Shown here: positions 10,734 through 19,546 of the stretch, in pieces | Layout: each line of letters starts with the position of its first letter | Numbering within the stretch: position 1 is the stretch's first letter | From: Pseudogulbenkiania sp. MAI-1 | GTDB taxonomy: Bacteria > Pseudomonadota > Gammaproteobacteria > Burkholderiales > Chromobacteriaceae | DNA length: 64,000 nt | Assembly (NCBI RefSeq): GCF_000527175.1 | Contig: NZ_AZUR01000001.1 | Location: forward strand, 3,373,001-3,437,000 | Direction: 5' to 3' | Program-made: the position numbers and the translations under genes | Notes under the pieces: model-generated | Databases searched by the model: none | What the model was told of the DNA's origin: nothing | Seen by the model: only the letters and a program-made list of their open reading frames with translations

Positions 10734-11696
10734 ATGTCAACCGACGCTACCCTGCTCGCCAATATCGATGCCCGCACCAAGCTGGTCGGCTCCAACAAGA
10801 TGGAGATCCTGCTGTTCTCGCTGGGCACGCGGGAAACCTTCGGCATCAACGTCTTCAAGGTGCGCGAGGTCTCGCAGACCCCCGCCATCACCAAGACTCC
10901 GAACATGCCGTTCGGCGTCGAAGGCGTGCTCTCGCTGCGCGGCAACATCATCCCGATCATTTCCCTGGCCCGCTTCATCGGCGCGAACGAACCCGGCAAG
11001 AAGTACGAAACGATGATCGTCACCGAGTTCAACAAGAGCACCCAGGCCTTCCTGGTGGACTCGGTGGACCGGATCATCCGCGTCGACTGGGACAAGGTCC
11101 GCTCGCCCGACAACATGATGGGCAGCAGCGCCTCGGCGGCCGAGGGGATTTCGGCCAACGGCATGAACCTGATCACGGCCATCACCGAACTGGAAGACGG
11201 CAAGCTGGTCTCGATCCTCGACGTCGAGCAGATCCTGGCCAGCGTGGTGGGAGAACCGCGCCTGCCCGAACTGCCGACCGCCCAGCTGGAGGCCGACCAG
11301 TACGTGTTCTTCGTCGACGACTCCGTGGTGGCACGCAAGGAAATCACCGGCGTGCTGGAGAAGATGCGCATCAAGTTCCAGCAAGCCAGCAACGGGCGCG
11401 AAGCCTGGGAACGCCTGCAGGCACTGGCCAACCGCCACCAGAGCGACGGCACACCGCTGCACGACAACCTCAAGACCATCCTGGTGGACGCCGAAATGCC
11501 GGAAATGGATGGCTACGTGCTGACCCGTCTGATCAAGTCCGACCACCGCTTCAACGGCATCCCGGTCGTGATGCATTCCTCGTTGTCGTCCAACGCCAAC
11601 CGCGCCATGGGTTCGAGCGTCGGCGTCGATGCCTATGTCGCCAAATTCGACCCTGCCGTCTTGGCCGAAACCTTGATTCCATTCCTGCAAAGGTAA
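10734..11696 (+). CDS. cheV: Chemotaxis protein CheV (second copy)
   Basis: This 320-residue protein has the same layout as the preceding gene, a CheW-like domain then a receiver. The N-termini are nearly the same (ANIDARTKLVGSNKMEILLFSL against KKIDARTKLAGTNKLEILLFSL, quoted in part). The receiver has VDAEMPEMDGYVLTRLIK. The copies differ in the CheW-receptor region and in the length between domains, so they likely serve different receptor groups; that is inference. GGGAAAGG lies ahead of the ATG. No cheW is seen in the window, so these two CheVs may be the main adaptors for the cheA below. Confidence 0.95.
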   Translation: MSTDATLLANIDARTKLVGSNKMEILLFSLGTRETFGINVFKVREVSQTPAITKTPNMPFGVEGVLSLRGNIIPIISLARFIGANEPGKKYETMIVTEFNKSTQAFLVDSVDRIIRVDWDKVRSPDNMMGSSASAAEGISANGMNLITAITELEDGKLVSILDVEQILASVVGEPRLPELPTAQLEADQYVFFVDDSVVARKEITGVLEKMRIKFQQASNGREAWERLQALANRHQSDGTPLHDNLKTILVDAEMPEMDGYVLTRLIKSDHRFNGIPVVMHSSLSSNANRAMGSSVGVDAYVAKFDPAVLAETLIPFLQR

Positions 11697-11745
11697 TCGC
11701 TACAATAGCGGCCAGGAATCATTGACAACTTCAGGATAACCCTCG

Positions 11746-12135
11746 ATGACAGACAAGAATCTTCGCTTCCTTGTGGTGGACGACTTCTCGACCATGAGAC
11801 GCATCGTGCGCAACCTGCTCAAGGAACTCGGATTTACCAACGTCGATGAAGCCGAGGATGGCCAAGTCGCTCTGCACAAGCTCAAGACGCAACATTTCGA
11901 CTTCATCGTTTCCGACTGGAACATGCCCAACATGACGGGCATCGAGCTCCTGAAGGCCGTTCGCGCCGACCAGCAGCTCAAGCCCCTGCCGTTCCTGATG
12001 ATCACGGCGGAAGCCAAGCGCGAGAACATCATCGAAGCGGCCATGGCTGGGGCGAGCGGCTACATCGTCAAGCCCTTCACTGCCGCCACGCTGGAAGAAA
12101 AACTGAACAAGATCTTTCAGGCAATAAACAAATAA
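11746..12135 (+). CDS. cheY: Chemotaxis response regulator CheY
   Basis: A single-domain receiver of 129 residues. The acidic pair is D12/D13, the phospho-acceptor D57 (VSDWNMPNMTG), the switch threonine is in MITAEA and the conserved lysine in YIVKPF, all at E. coli CheY positions. Phospho-CheY binds FliM and reverses flagellar rotation. It is followed directly by cheZ, its phosphatase, and then cheA. A TACAAT hexamer at 11701-11706 could be part of a promoter but has no good partner. Confidence 0.97.
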   Translation: MTDKNLRFLVVDDFSTMRRIVRNLLKELGFTNVDEAEDGQVALHKLKTQHFDFIVSDWNMPNMTGIELLKAVRADQQLKPLPFLMITAEAKRENIIEAAMAGASGYIVKPFTAATLEEKLNKIFQAINK

Positions 12136-12180
12136 AAACCACTGCACGGCTTGTCGGGCCAGTATTCAGGAGGATTTATC

Positions 12181-12930
12181 GTGCCAAACCACGTTTTGGA
12201 AAGCGGAGACAGCCCGGATCTCGAGGCGCTGTTTGACAGCATCGCCAAGCAACACCAGGCCGGCACGCCATCTATCGCCAGCGAGGCCGACAGCAGCGCG
12301 GCATCCGCCTCGGCCCCCGAGGGCAACCCGTCGGTCATGTACGAACAGATCGGGCAACTGACCCGCAAACTACACAGTGCGCTGCGCGACATGGGTTACG
12401 ACAAATCGCTCGAACGCGTCGCGAACGCCATTCCCGACGCCCGCGACCGCCTCTCCTACATCTCCACGCTGACCGAATCGGCGGCGGAACGGGTGCTCAA
12501 CGCCACCGACATCGCCAAGCCGATCCAGGACGAACTCGAAAGCAACGCCAAGCGGTTGTCAGACCGCTGGAGCCGGCTGTTCGCCAACCAGTTATCGGTC
12601 GACGAGTTCCGCCAGCTGAGCCAAGACACCCATCGTTACCTGCAGAACGTGCCGGACCGGACCCAGGCCACCAGCGCGCAACTGCTCGACATCGTCATGG
12701 CGCAGGACTTCCAGGACCTGACCGGCCAGGTCATCAAGAAGATGACAGACATGGTCAAGGCCATCGAGACCGACCTCGTGGCCTTCCTGATCGAATTTTC
12801 ACCGGAAGAAAAGAAAACGGAAATCGACCCGACCCTGCTGAACGGCCCGGTGGTCAACCCGGAAGGGCGCAGCGACGTGGTCACCAACCAACAACAAGTC
12901 GACGACCTGCTGGAAAGCCTCGGCTTCTGA
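12181..12930 (+). CDS. cheZ: Protein phosphatase CheZ
   Basis: CheZ removes phosphate from CheY. The 249-residue helical protein has the catalytic motif AQDFQDLTGQVIKKM, with the glutamine that positions the attacking water. Its C-terminal peptide VDDLLESLGF is nearly identical to the CheY-docking tail of E. coli CheZ, and a low-complexity linker precedes that tail. The GTG start at 12181 is preferred: a strong AGGAGG lies seven bases upstream, whereas the in-frame ATG at 12151 has no such site and would start upstream of it. Confidence 0.96.
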   Translation: MPNHVLESGDSPDLEALFDSIAKQHQAGTPSIASEADSSAASASAPEGNPSVMYEQIGQLTRKLHSALRDMGYDKSLERVANAIPDARDRLSYISTLTESAAERVLNATDIAKPIQDELESNAKRLSDRWSRLFANQLSVDEFRQLSQDTHRYLQNVPDRTQATSAQLLDIVMAQDFQDLTGQVIKKMTDMVKAIETDLVAFLIEFSPEEKKTEIDPTLLNGPVVNPEGRSDVVTNQQQVDDLLESLGF

Positions 12931-12979
12931 GCCCTGCGGGTCGCAACAAGAACATGACAATAACGGTGCGGGGTAAAAA

Positions 12980-14860
12980 ATGAGCGAATTCGGCGGCATG
13001 GAAGAGTTGTTGCAGGACTTCCTGATGGAATCCAACGACCTCCTCTCGGACGTTGACAACAAGCTGGTCGAACTGGAAAAAAGACCGGAAGACCGCGCCT
13101 TGCTCAACGACATTTTCCGCGGTTTTCACACCATCAAGGGCGGCGCCGGCTTCCTCAACGTGGCCCCGATGGTGACGCTGTGCCACCGCACGGAAAACCT
13201 GTTCGACAAGCTGCGCAACGCCGAACTCCAGCTCAACCCCGAAGTCATGGACGTGATCCTGGACGCCACGGCCACGGTGCGCGACATGTTCGGCACCCTC
13301 GGTCAGGGACTGATGCCCAGGGACGCCGACGGCGGCTTGCTCTCGGCGCTGGACGCCGTCCTGTCCGGCCGGATGCCACCCCAGCAAGCGGCGCCTGCCG
13401 CACCGCCGCTGGCGGCCAGCGCACCCCAGCGTAGCGGCGAGCCGGACTGGAATACGCTCTATCAGGCCGTCATCCCCGCAGCCAGCAGCCCAGCTCCTGC
13501 GCCTGCCGCCGCCCCGGCCCGCCCCGCGGTGGAGGTGCCGGCCGTCGCACTGGTAACAGAGCACGAACCGGCGGCTGCCGCCGCGCCGGCAGCCAGCCGG
13601 GCGCCGGCACCTGCCAAGACCGTAGGCGTCCCCAAATCGGCCGGCGGCGGGCAAGAAAATACCATCCGCATCGACACTAATCGCCTGGACATGGTGCTCA
13701 ACCTGTCCGGCGAGATCGGCCTGACCAAGAATCGCCTCACCACGTTGCGTACCGAGATCCTGCAGGGCAACAACGACAGCAATACCTTGCGCTCGCTGGA
13801 CGAGGCCATCAGCCAGCTCGACCTCCTGGTGGGGGACCTGCAAAACGCGGTGATGAAGACCCGCATGCAGCCGATCGGCCGGCTGTTCCAGAAGTATCCC
13901 CGCCTGGCGCGCGACCTGGCGCGCCAGCTCGGCAAGGAAGTGGAGCTGGTGCTCAGCGGCGAGGAGACCGAACTCGACAAGACCATGATCGAGGATCTGA
14001 ACGATCCGCTGGTGCACCTGGTGCGCAACGCCGTCGATCACGGCGTCGAATCCACCGAGGAGCGCATCGCCGCCGGCAAGAAGCCGCAGTCGCTGATCCA
14101 GCTGACCGCCGAGCAGGTCGGCGACCATATCCTGATCGAGATCACCGACGACGGCCGCGGCATGAACGCCGACGCACTGCGCCGCAAGGCGGTCGAGAAA
14201 GGCCTGATCGATGCCGAAACGGCCAACTCGCTGGACGAAAAACAGTGCCTGCAGCTGATCTTCCTGCCCGGCTTCTCGACCAAGGACCAGATTTCGAGCG
14301 TTTCGGGCCGCGGCGTCGGCATGGACGTGGTGCGCACCAACATCCAGAAGCTCAACGGCCGCATCGACATCAATTCGATCCCCGGCGAAGGCACCCGCAT
14401 CAGTATCTCGCTGCCGCTGACGCTGGCCATCCTGCCGGTGCTGGTGGTGCGCGCCTGCAACCAGCCGTTCGCCGTGCCGCTGGCCATGGTCCGGGAGATC
14501 ATCACCATCGATCCGGAAGCGATCCAGGAAGTGTCCGGCAATCCCACCATCGTCGTGCGCGACGAGATCCTGCCGCTCAAGACCCTGGCGGGCCTGCTCG
14601 GCTGGGCACCGACCCAGAGACCGGGTTTCGGCGTGCTGATGCAGTCGGCGGAGCGCTCCTTCATCCTGGCCATCGACTCCTTCGTCGGCCGCGACGACGT
14701 GGTGATCAAGCCGTTGCAGAACATCCGCCCCAAAGGCGTGGCCGGCGCCACCTTGTCGGGCGACGGCTCGGTGGTGCTGGTACTCGATATGGAAGACCTG
14801 CTGACAGCGAAGGACGGCATGGGAGGCGTGGTCAAGACCTCCGAGTTGATCACGCTGTGA
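12980..14860 (+). CDS. cheA: Chemotaxis histidine kinase CheA
   Basis: CheA phosphorylates CheY and CheB under receptor control. The 626 residues contain the P1 phosphotransfer domain (phospho-histidine H50 in RGFHTIKGGAGF), an Ala/Pro-rich linker (about 130-225), the P3 dimerisation helices (from NRLDMVLNLSGEIGL), the P4 ATPase (LVRNAVDHGVE; DDGRGMN; GRGVGMDVV) and the P5 CheW-like domain. A folded P2 CheY-binding domain is not evident, and the Ala/Pro-rich stretch seems to take its place. It follows cheZ by 49 bases. No cheW, cheR or cheB follows; the next gene is an EAL-HDOD protein. Confidence 0.95.
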   Translation: MSEFGGMEELLQDFLMESNDLLSDVDNKLVELEKRPEDRALLNDIFRGFHTIKGGAGFLNVAPMVTLCHRTENLFDKLRNAELQLNPEVMDVILDATATVRDMFGTLGQGLMPRDADGGLLSALDAVLSGRMPPQQAAPAAPPLAASAPQRSGEPDWNTLYQAVIPAASSPAPAPAAAPARPAVEVPAVALVTEHEPAAAAAPAASRAPAPAKTVGVPKSAGGGQENTIRIDTNRLDMVLNLSGEIGLTKNRLTTLRTEILQGNNDSNTLRSLDEAISQLDLLVGDLQNAVMKTRMQPIGRLFQKYPRLARDLARQLGKEVELVLSGEETELDKTMIEDLNDPLVHLVRNAVDHGVESTEERIAAGKKPQSLIQLTAEQVGDHILIEITDDGRGMNADALRRKAVEKGLIDAETANSLDEKQCLQLIFLPGFSTKDQISSVSGRGVGMDVVRTNIQKLNGRIDINSIPGEGTRISISLPLTLAILPVLVVRACNQPFAVPLAMVREIITIDPEAIQEVSGNPTIVVRDEILPLKTLAGLLGWAPTQRPGFGVLMQSAERSFILAIDSFVGRDDVVIKPLQNIRPKGVAGATLSGDGSVVLVLDMEDLLTAKDGMGGVVKTSELITL

Positions 14861-14885
14861 AGTAAAGCAATCTGAATGGTACCTA

Positions 14886-16109
14886 ATGACAACAACCAGT
14901 GCCTTCATCGGACGCCAGCCCGTCCTGAACCGGAACCAGCAGCTCATCGGCTACGAGCTGCTGTTCCGCCCCTCTCTCGAAGCGGAAAACGCCGGCCAGC
15001 TCGCCGCCCTCCAGGCCGATACCCAGGTCCTGGTCAATACCCTGCACAACATGGGCACCAGTTGGCTCATCGGCAACAAGCTGGCTTTCATCAACGTCGG
15101 CGAGGCCATGCTGGCCAGCGAGTTCCTGGAGTTGTTGCCGGCGCGCCGCGTCATTCTCGACCTGACGCCGGACATCGCCCCCTCCAACGAGCTGATCGCC
15201 CGCATCAAGTACCTGCATGCGCAGGGCTTCGGCATCGCCATGGACGGCTTCTCGTTCGGAGCGCCGTCGGCCAGCCTGCTGGAGTACGCCAAATACGTCA
15301 AACTGGACGTGCAGGCGCATAGCGCCAGCGATTTCCAGATGCTGGCCGCCCAAGTGCGCAGCTACCCGGTGATCCGCATCGCCGAGAAGGTGGAAACGCA
15401 CGAGCACTTCCATCTCTGCCGCGAATTGGGCATGGACGGTTTCCAGGGCTATTACTTCGCCAAGCCGGAAACCTTGTCGGCCAAAGTGATCCATCCTTCT
15501 TTCGCGCACACGCTGGAATTGCTCAACCTGCTGCGCATGGATGCCGAGGTCAAGGACGTCGAGGCCGTGTTCAAGCGTGACGTCGCGCTGTCCTACAAGC
15601 TGCTGCGCTATGTGAATTCGGCGGCGGCGGGCCTCAACACCACCATCAGCTCGTTCAACCATGCCGTCACCGTGCTGGGCTACAAGCGGCTCTACCGCTG
15701 GCTGACCCTGCTCTTGGTCACCGCCAACGAAGACGGCAAGACGCCCCCGGCCCTGCAGAAGACCGCCATCACCCGGGCCCGCTTCATGGAGCTGCTGGGC
15801 GCTTCGCTCGGCCAATCCCACGACGTCTGCGAATCACTGTTCGTTATCGGCATGTTCAGCCTGCTCGACGTGCTGTTCGACATGCCGATGCCCACAGTGC
15901 TGGAGCACATCCAACTCTCCGAGCAGTTCAAACAGGTGCTCCTCGACCAGCCGGACAACCTCACCCCCTTCCTCCGCCTGGCCAAGGCCAGCGAGGACAA
16001 GGAGATGCTCCAGGTGCCCCTGCTGTGCCGGGAACTGGGGCTGTCGCCGGCACAGTTCAATCAGGCGCACGTCGACGCGCTCGCCTGGGTGGAGGAACTG
16101 GGCTTATAA
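14886..16109 (+). CDS. Degenerate EAL domain plus HDOD domain signalling protein
   Basis: The 407-residue cytoplasmic protein has an N-terminal EAL-like domain (residues 1-200) and a C-terminal HDOD domain (about 200-400; VFKRDVALSYKLLRYVNS), the YuxH-type layout. EAL residues are partly lost. YELLFR replaces EALLR, and the metal-binding DDFG is MDGFSFG. The lysine of VKLD and the glutamine of FQGYYFAKP remain. Hydrolysis of cyclic di-GMP is therefore unlikely, though binding may persist; both points are inference. It starts 25 bases after cheA and is probably co-transcribed, suggesting a link to motility or to the switch between swimming and attachment. Confidence 0.9.
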   Translation: MTTTSAFIGRQPVLNRNQQLIGYELLFRPSLEAENAGQLAALQADTQVLVNTLHNMGTSWLIGNKLAFINVGEAMLASEFLELLPARRVILDLTPDIAPSNELIARIKYLHAQGFGIAMDGFSFGAPSASLLEYAKYVKLDVQAHSASDFQMLAAQVRSYPVIRIAEKVETHEHFHLCRELGMDGFQGYYFAKPETLSAKVIHPSFAHTLELLNLLRMDAEVKDVEAVFKRDVALSYKLLRYVNSAAAGLNTTISSFNHAVTVLGYKRLYRWLTLLLVTANEDGKTPPALQKTAITRARFMELLGASLGQSHDVCESLFVIGMFSLLDVLFDMPMPTVLEHIQLSEQFKQVLLDQPDNLTPFLRLAKASEDKEMLQVPLLCRELGLSPAQFNQAHVDALAWVEELGL

Positions 16110-16145
16110 TTCATGGCTTTTCCCCGTCGGCCTTCCGGAAACGCC

Positions 16146-16829
16146 ATGAAACTGCTTGCCATCGATACCTCGACGGACTTCCTGTCGCTTGCCGTCTCCA
16201 GCGATAGAGAGACCGTCGTGTTTCATGAGCGCGTTGGCCAGAAACATGCCGAACAGGCCCTGCCCCATGTGCAGGAACTGCTGCGTGAGGCCCAATTGAC
16301 GCTGCGCGATCTCGACGGCGTCGTCTACGGCCAGGGCCCAGGCTCGTTCACCGGGCTGCGTATCGCCTGCGGCCTGGCTCAGGGACTGGCCTTTGCCGCC
16401 TCCCTCCCCGTCATTCCCATCCCCACCCTCGACAGCGTGGCCGAACAGGCCGGCGCGACCCGCGTCGTGGCCTGCACCGATGCCCGCATGCAGCAGGCCT
16501 ACCTGGCGAGCTACGACCTCGGCACCGGTCACCGCCTGTCCCCCATCCTGCTGATCGATCCGGACCAGGCCGATGCCGAGCTGGCACTGGCGGGCGACGG
16601 CTGGGTCGGGGCCGGCGACGGCTTCGCCGCCTATCCGGTCTTGACGAACACCCGCTGGGGCCGGCAACTGGGTGCGATCCACCCCGACATCCGCCCGCAC
16701 GCCGCAAGCTACCTGCGCCTGGCGCAGAGCGGGCGCTACGCCAGCCTGCCCCCGCGCGAGGCGGATCTGCTCTACGTCCGCAACAAGGTGGCGCTGACCA
16801 CCCGTGAGCAGCAGGCGCGCCAGCGATGA
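16146..16829 (+). CDS. tsaB: tRNA threonylcarbamoyladenosine biosynthesis protein TsaB
   Basis: TsaB (YeaZ) is the scaffold partner of TsaD in making the t6A modification at position 37 of ANN-decoding tRNAs. The 227 residues match the family. The N-terminal ASKHA fold is clear (LLAIDTSTDFLSLAV; GQGPGSFTGLRI). The conserved KHAEQALPHVQELL region is present. The ATG at 16146 is used because homology begins there; an in-frame ATG at 16113 adds eleven unrelated residues. It overlaps rimI by four bases (ATGA), so the two are translationally coupled. Confidence 0.95.
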   Translation: MKLLAIDTSTDFLSLAVSSDRETVVFHERVGQKHAEQALPHVQELLREAQLTLRDLDGVVYGQGPGSFTGLRIACGLAQGLAFAASLPVIPIPTLDSVAEQAGATRVVACTDARMQQAYLASYDLGTGHRLSPILLIDPDQADAELALAGDGWVGAGDGFAAYPVLTNTRWGRQLGAIHPDIRPHAASYLRLAQSGRYASLPPREADLLYVRNKVALTTREQQARQR

Positions 16830-17266
16830 TCACCTTCCGCCCGGCCACCGCGGCCGACCTGCCCGCACTGGCCGCCCTGGAAGCGGCCGCCACCGCCCAT
16901 GCCTGGAGCGAGCGGCAGTACCATGACTCGCTGGCGGCCGGCCACGCCTTCCTGCTACTTGAAATCGACGGCGAGCTAGGCGGCCACGCGGTCACCATGA
17001 CGGTGCTGGACGAGGCGGAACTGCTGACCATCGCCATCGCCGCAGAGCGGCAAGGACAAGGGCTGGGACGGGTGCTGCTGGGCGAACTGCGGGAGCGGCT
17101 GCGCCGCCAGGGCTGCACCCGGCTCTTCCTGGAAGTCCGGGAAAGCAATCGTCCGGCTCGTGCGCTCTATGCCAGGAGCGGTTTTGCCGAAACCGGCCTG
17201 CGCAAGCACTACTACCCGACGGCGACCGGTCGCGAACACGCCGTGCTGATGGAGATCGGGCTATGA
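16826..17266 (+). CDS. rimI: Ribosomal-protein-alanine N-acetyltransferase RimI
   Basis: RimI is a GNAT-fold enzyme that acetylates the N-terminal alanine of ribosomal protein S18. The 146 residues contain the acetyl-CoA binding core (IAAERQGQGLGRVLL) and the C-terminal LFLEVRESNRPARALYARSGF typical of RimI. It sits between tsaB and a uracil-DNA glycosylase, overlapping each by four bases. tsaB-rimI pairing is common in proteobacteria. Confidence 0.95.
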   Translation: MITFRPATAADLPALAALEAAATAHAWSERQYHDSLAAGHAFLLLEIDGELGGHAVTMTVLDEAELLTIAIAAERQGQGLGRVLLGELRERLRRQGCTRLFLEVRESNRPARALYARSGFAETGLRKHYYPTATGREHAVLMEIGL

Positions 17267-18114
17267 ATCGCCGCCAGCTGATCGGCGATGTCATCGGCCT
17301 CGGCCCGCACTGGCTCGCGCGTGGGAACTGGTTTGCCGATCACCCGGCGCGGCGACTGCCACCTGCAGCCGATACCCTGGCAGAAGAACCGGCCGGCATG
17401 CCGACCGCCGCAGAGACGCCCCCCGCCCCGACCGCGATCTCGGCTCCCGCAGCCACCCAGGCCAGCACCTCAGCCCCCCAGTTGGCCGCCTTCGAGCCCG
17501 TTGCAGAAGCCAAGCGGCCCTCTCCCACTCCAGCTATGCCCACCAAGCCGCTCCTCGGCTGGGCCGAGCTGGAAAAGGCGGTCGCCAACTGCACCGGCTG
17601 CCGGCTGTGCGAGACGCGTACCCAGACGGTGTTCGGCCGCGGCAATCCGCAGGCGCGCTGGCTGATCATCGGCGAAGCGCCGGGCGAACAGGAGGACCGG
17701 CAAGGCAAGCCCTTCGTCGGCCGCGCCGGGCAGTTGCTCGACAACATGCTGGCCGCCATCGGGCTCGACACCGAGCGCGACGTGTACATCGCCAACGTGC
17801 TCAAGTGCCGCCCGCCCGGCAACCGCAACCCGTCGGGCGACGAGATCGTCGCCTGCCAGGACTACCTGCGCCAGCAGATCGAGCACATCCGCCCGACCCT
17901 GATCCTGGCACTGGGGCGCTTTGCCGCGCAGACCCTGCTCGACAGCACCGACAGCATCGCGCGCCTGCGCGGCAAGCTGCACCGCTACCAGGGCGTTCCG
18001 CTGATCGTCAGCTTCCACCCGGCCTACCTGCTGCGCAACCTGCCGGACAAGGCCAAGAGCTGGCAGGATCTGGTCTTCGCACGCCGCACCTTCCGCCAGC
18101 TCATCGGCGAGTGA
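17263..18114 (+). CDS. Uracil-DNA glycosylase, family 4 (iron-sulfur type)
   Basis: This enzyme excises uracil from DNA. The catalytic half (residues about 95-280) has family-4 motifs: GEAPGEQEDRQGKPFVGRAG, the NVLKCRPPGNRNP strand and the C-terminal HPAYLLR. Four cysteines for a 4Fe-4S cluster are in NCTGCRLCETR, VLKCRP and VACQDYL (three of the five plus one is the usual set). A Pro/Ala-rich linker of about 70 residues follows a short N-terminal helix (MNRRQLIGDVIGLGPHW) that could be a protein-interaction peptide; that is inference. The third gene of the overlapping tsaB-rimI cluster. Confidence 0.92.
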   Translation: MNRRQLIGDVIGLGPHWLARGNWFADHPARRLPPAADTLAEEPAGMPTAAETPPAPTAISAPAATQASTSAPQLAAFEPVAEAKRPSPTPAMPTKPLLGWAELEKAVANCTGCRLCETRTQTVFGRGNPQARWLIIGEAPGEQEDRQGKPFVGRAGQLLDNMLAAIGLDTERDVYIANVLKCRPPGNRNPSGDEIVACQDYLRQQIEHIRPTLILALGRFAAQTLLDSTDSIARLRGKLHRYQGVPLIVSFHPAYLLRNLPDKAKSWQDLVFARRTFRQLIGE

Positions 18115-18328
18115 GCCCCGGCCGGACGCTGCCGTTTTGCCTGGCAACGACAGCGACGTCGGCATTTCCGACCCGATCGCCCCCCCTTCTCTCACATCCG
18201 CCACGGCTCCGGCTACACTATCGCCCTTGACGATCCATCCGGTCGGCAGCCCCCTTTGACAGGGAAGCCGAGGCCTGCCTGCCGGGCACAATAAGACAGA
18301 TCACGAGGCTCTTTTCTGGAGAACACGC

Positions 18329-18997
18329 ATGAGGTTCAAGGCTAACGATTTACTTACCGAGCAGATTGCCCAGCACCTGGGCAACCAGATCATCCTCGGC
18401 GTAATGCAGCCGGGGGAACGCATACAGGAGCTGCGCATCGCCAGCGAGCTCGACGTCAGCCGCGGTTCGGTGCGCGAAGCGCTGCTGATCCTGCAGCGCC
18501 GCCATCTGGTCTGCATCTATCCGCGCCGCGGCGCCATGGTGGCCAGCATCAGCGCCAGGGACGTGCGCGATTTCTTCGGCCTGTGGTTCCTGCTGCTGGA
18601 GACGGTGGTGGAGAATATGGCGCGGCAGTGGCAGCACGACGACCTGGCCCGCTTCTTCGAACTCTTGGGACAGCTGGAGCACAGCCGCCAGAACAACGAC
18701 ATCCAAAGCTTTTACCAGCAGGGAGTGGAGTTCCTGCAGGCGCTGTACGGCTTTGCCGACAACCACTACATCGAAAGCACGCTGCGCGACCTGCTGCCGC
18801 TGACCCAGCGCTGCCTGTATGCCATCCTGCGCGCCGGTTCGCCGCAACTGGAGCGCACCTACGCCTTTCTGGAAGATTTGTTGAAGACCATCATCGCGCG
18901 CGACACCGCCCGTCTCAAGGAGATGGTGGGTCAATTCGGCGCCGATTACGGCCGGCTCGCCGCCGCCTCGGCCGAGGCGCTGGAAGGGGTGGCCTGA
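18329..18997 (+). CDS. GntR-family (FadR-type) transcriptional regulator
   Basis: The 222-residue protein has an N-terminal winged helix (QIILGVMQPGERIQELRIASELDVSRGSVREALLIL, quoted for its GntR words GERI and VSRGSVREAL). A C-terminal all-helical FCD-type ligand domain follows. CTGGAG precedes the ATG. The ligand and targets cannot be told from the sequence. The gene stands alone: 214 bases of leader follow the glycosylase gene (no clear promoter seen) and folA is convergent. Confidence 0.88.
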   Translation: MRFKANDLLTEQIAQHLGNQIILGVMQPGERIQELRIASELDVSRGSVREALLILQRRHLVCIYPRRGAMVASISARDVRDFFGLWFLLLETVVENMARQWQHDDLARFFELLGQLEHSRQNNDIQSFYQQGVEFLQALYGFADNHYIESTLRDLLPLTQRCLYAILRAGSPQLERTYAFLEDLLKTIIARDTARLKEMVGQFGADYGRLAAASAEALEGVA

Positions 18998-19057
18998 ACG
19001 AGCGCACACCGCCGGGGGGCTCTGCCCAGGGCGGCGCTGTCGGTAGGGCTAGCGCGC

Positions 19058-19546
19058 TCAGGCGCGCTGATAGCTCACGAAGGCGTAGCCGAGACCCTGC
19101 TCGCTGCGGTGCGTCTCGCGCTGCACTTCGCGCCATTCCTCGGTGCTGAAGGCCGGAAAATGGGCATCTCCCTGGTACGCCTCGGCAATCTCGGTCAGCT
19201 CCAGACGATGCGCCAACGGCAGGGCCTGGCGGTACAGCTCGGCGCCGCCGATGACGCAGGCCGATTCGGCCGCCGCCACCAGCGCCAGGGCCGCCTCCAG
19301 GCTGTGCGCCACCTCCACTCCCGCCGCCGACCAGCCTTGCTGGCGCGTCACCACGATGTTGCGCCGTCCCGGCAGCGGGCGACCGATCGAGTCGTAGGTC
19401 TTGCGGCCCATGATCACCGGCTTGCCCAGTGTCACCGCCTTGAAATGCCTGAGGTCCTCGGGCAGATGCCAGGGCAGCCGGTTGTCGATGCCGATGACGT
19501 GGTTGGCCGCCATCGCCGCCACCAGGGTGATGCAGGGTGTCGTCAT
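19058..19546 (-). CDS. folA: Dihydrofolate reductase
   Basis: FolA reduces dihydrofolate to tetrahydrofolate with NADPH and is the trimethoprim target. The 162-residue protein shows the family signature (IGIDNRLPWHLPEDLRHFK), the NADPH-binding VIMGRKTYDSIGRPLPGR and the CVIGGAELY motif. The start overlaps the thyA stop as ATGA (19543-19546), so the two are coupled. ThyA produces dihydrofolate and FolA recycles it, so co-expression makes sense. Confidence 0.97.
   Translation of the reverse strand: MTTPCITLVAAMAANHVIGIDNRLPWHLPEDLRHFKAVTLGKPVIMGRKTYDSIGRPLPGRRNIVVTRQQGWSAAGVEVAHSLEAALALVAAAESACVIGGAELYRQALPLAHRLELTEIAEAYQGDAHFPAFSTEEWREVQRETHRSEQGLGYAFVSYQRA

Noticed and set aside
12881..14947. 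A long minus-strand frame across cheA
   Set aside because: Shadow of cheA with no homology and no ribosome site.
18115..18328. Promoter with TTGACA near 18258
   Set aside because: The nearest -10-like CAATAA is 27 bases away, too far for sigma-70.
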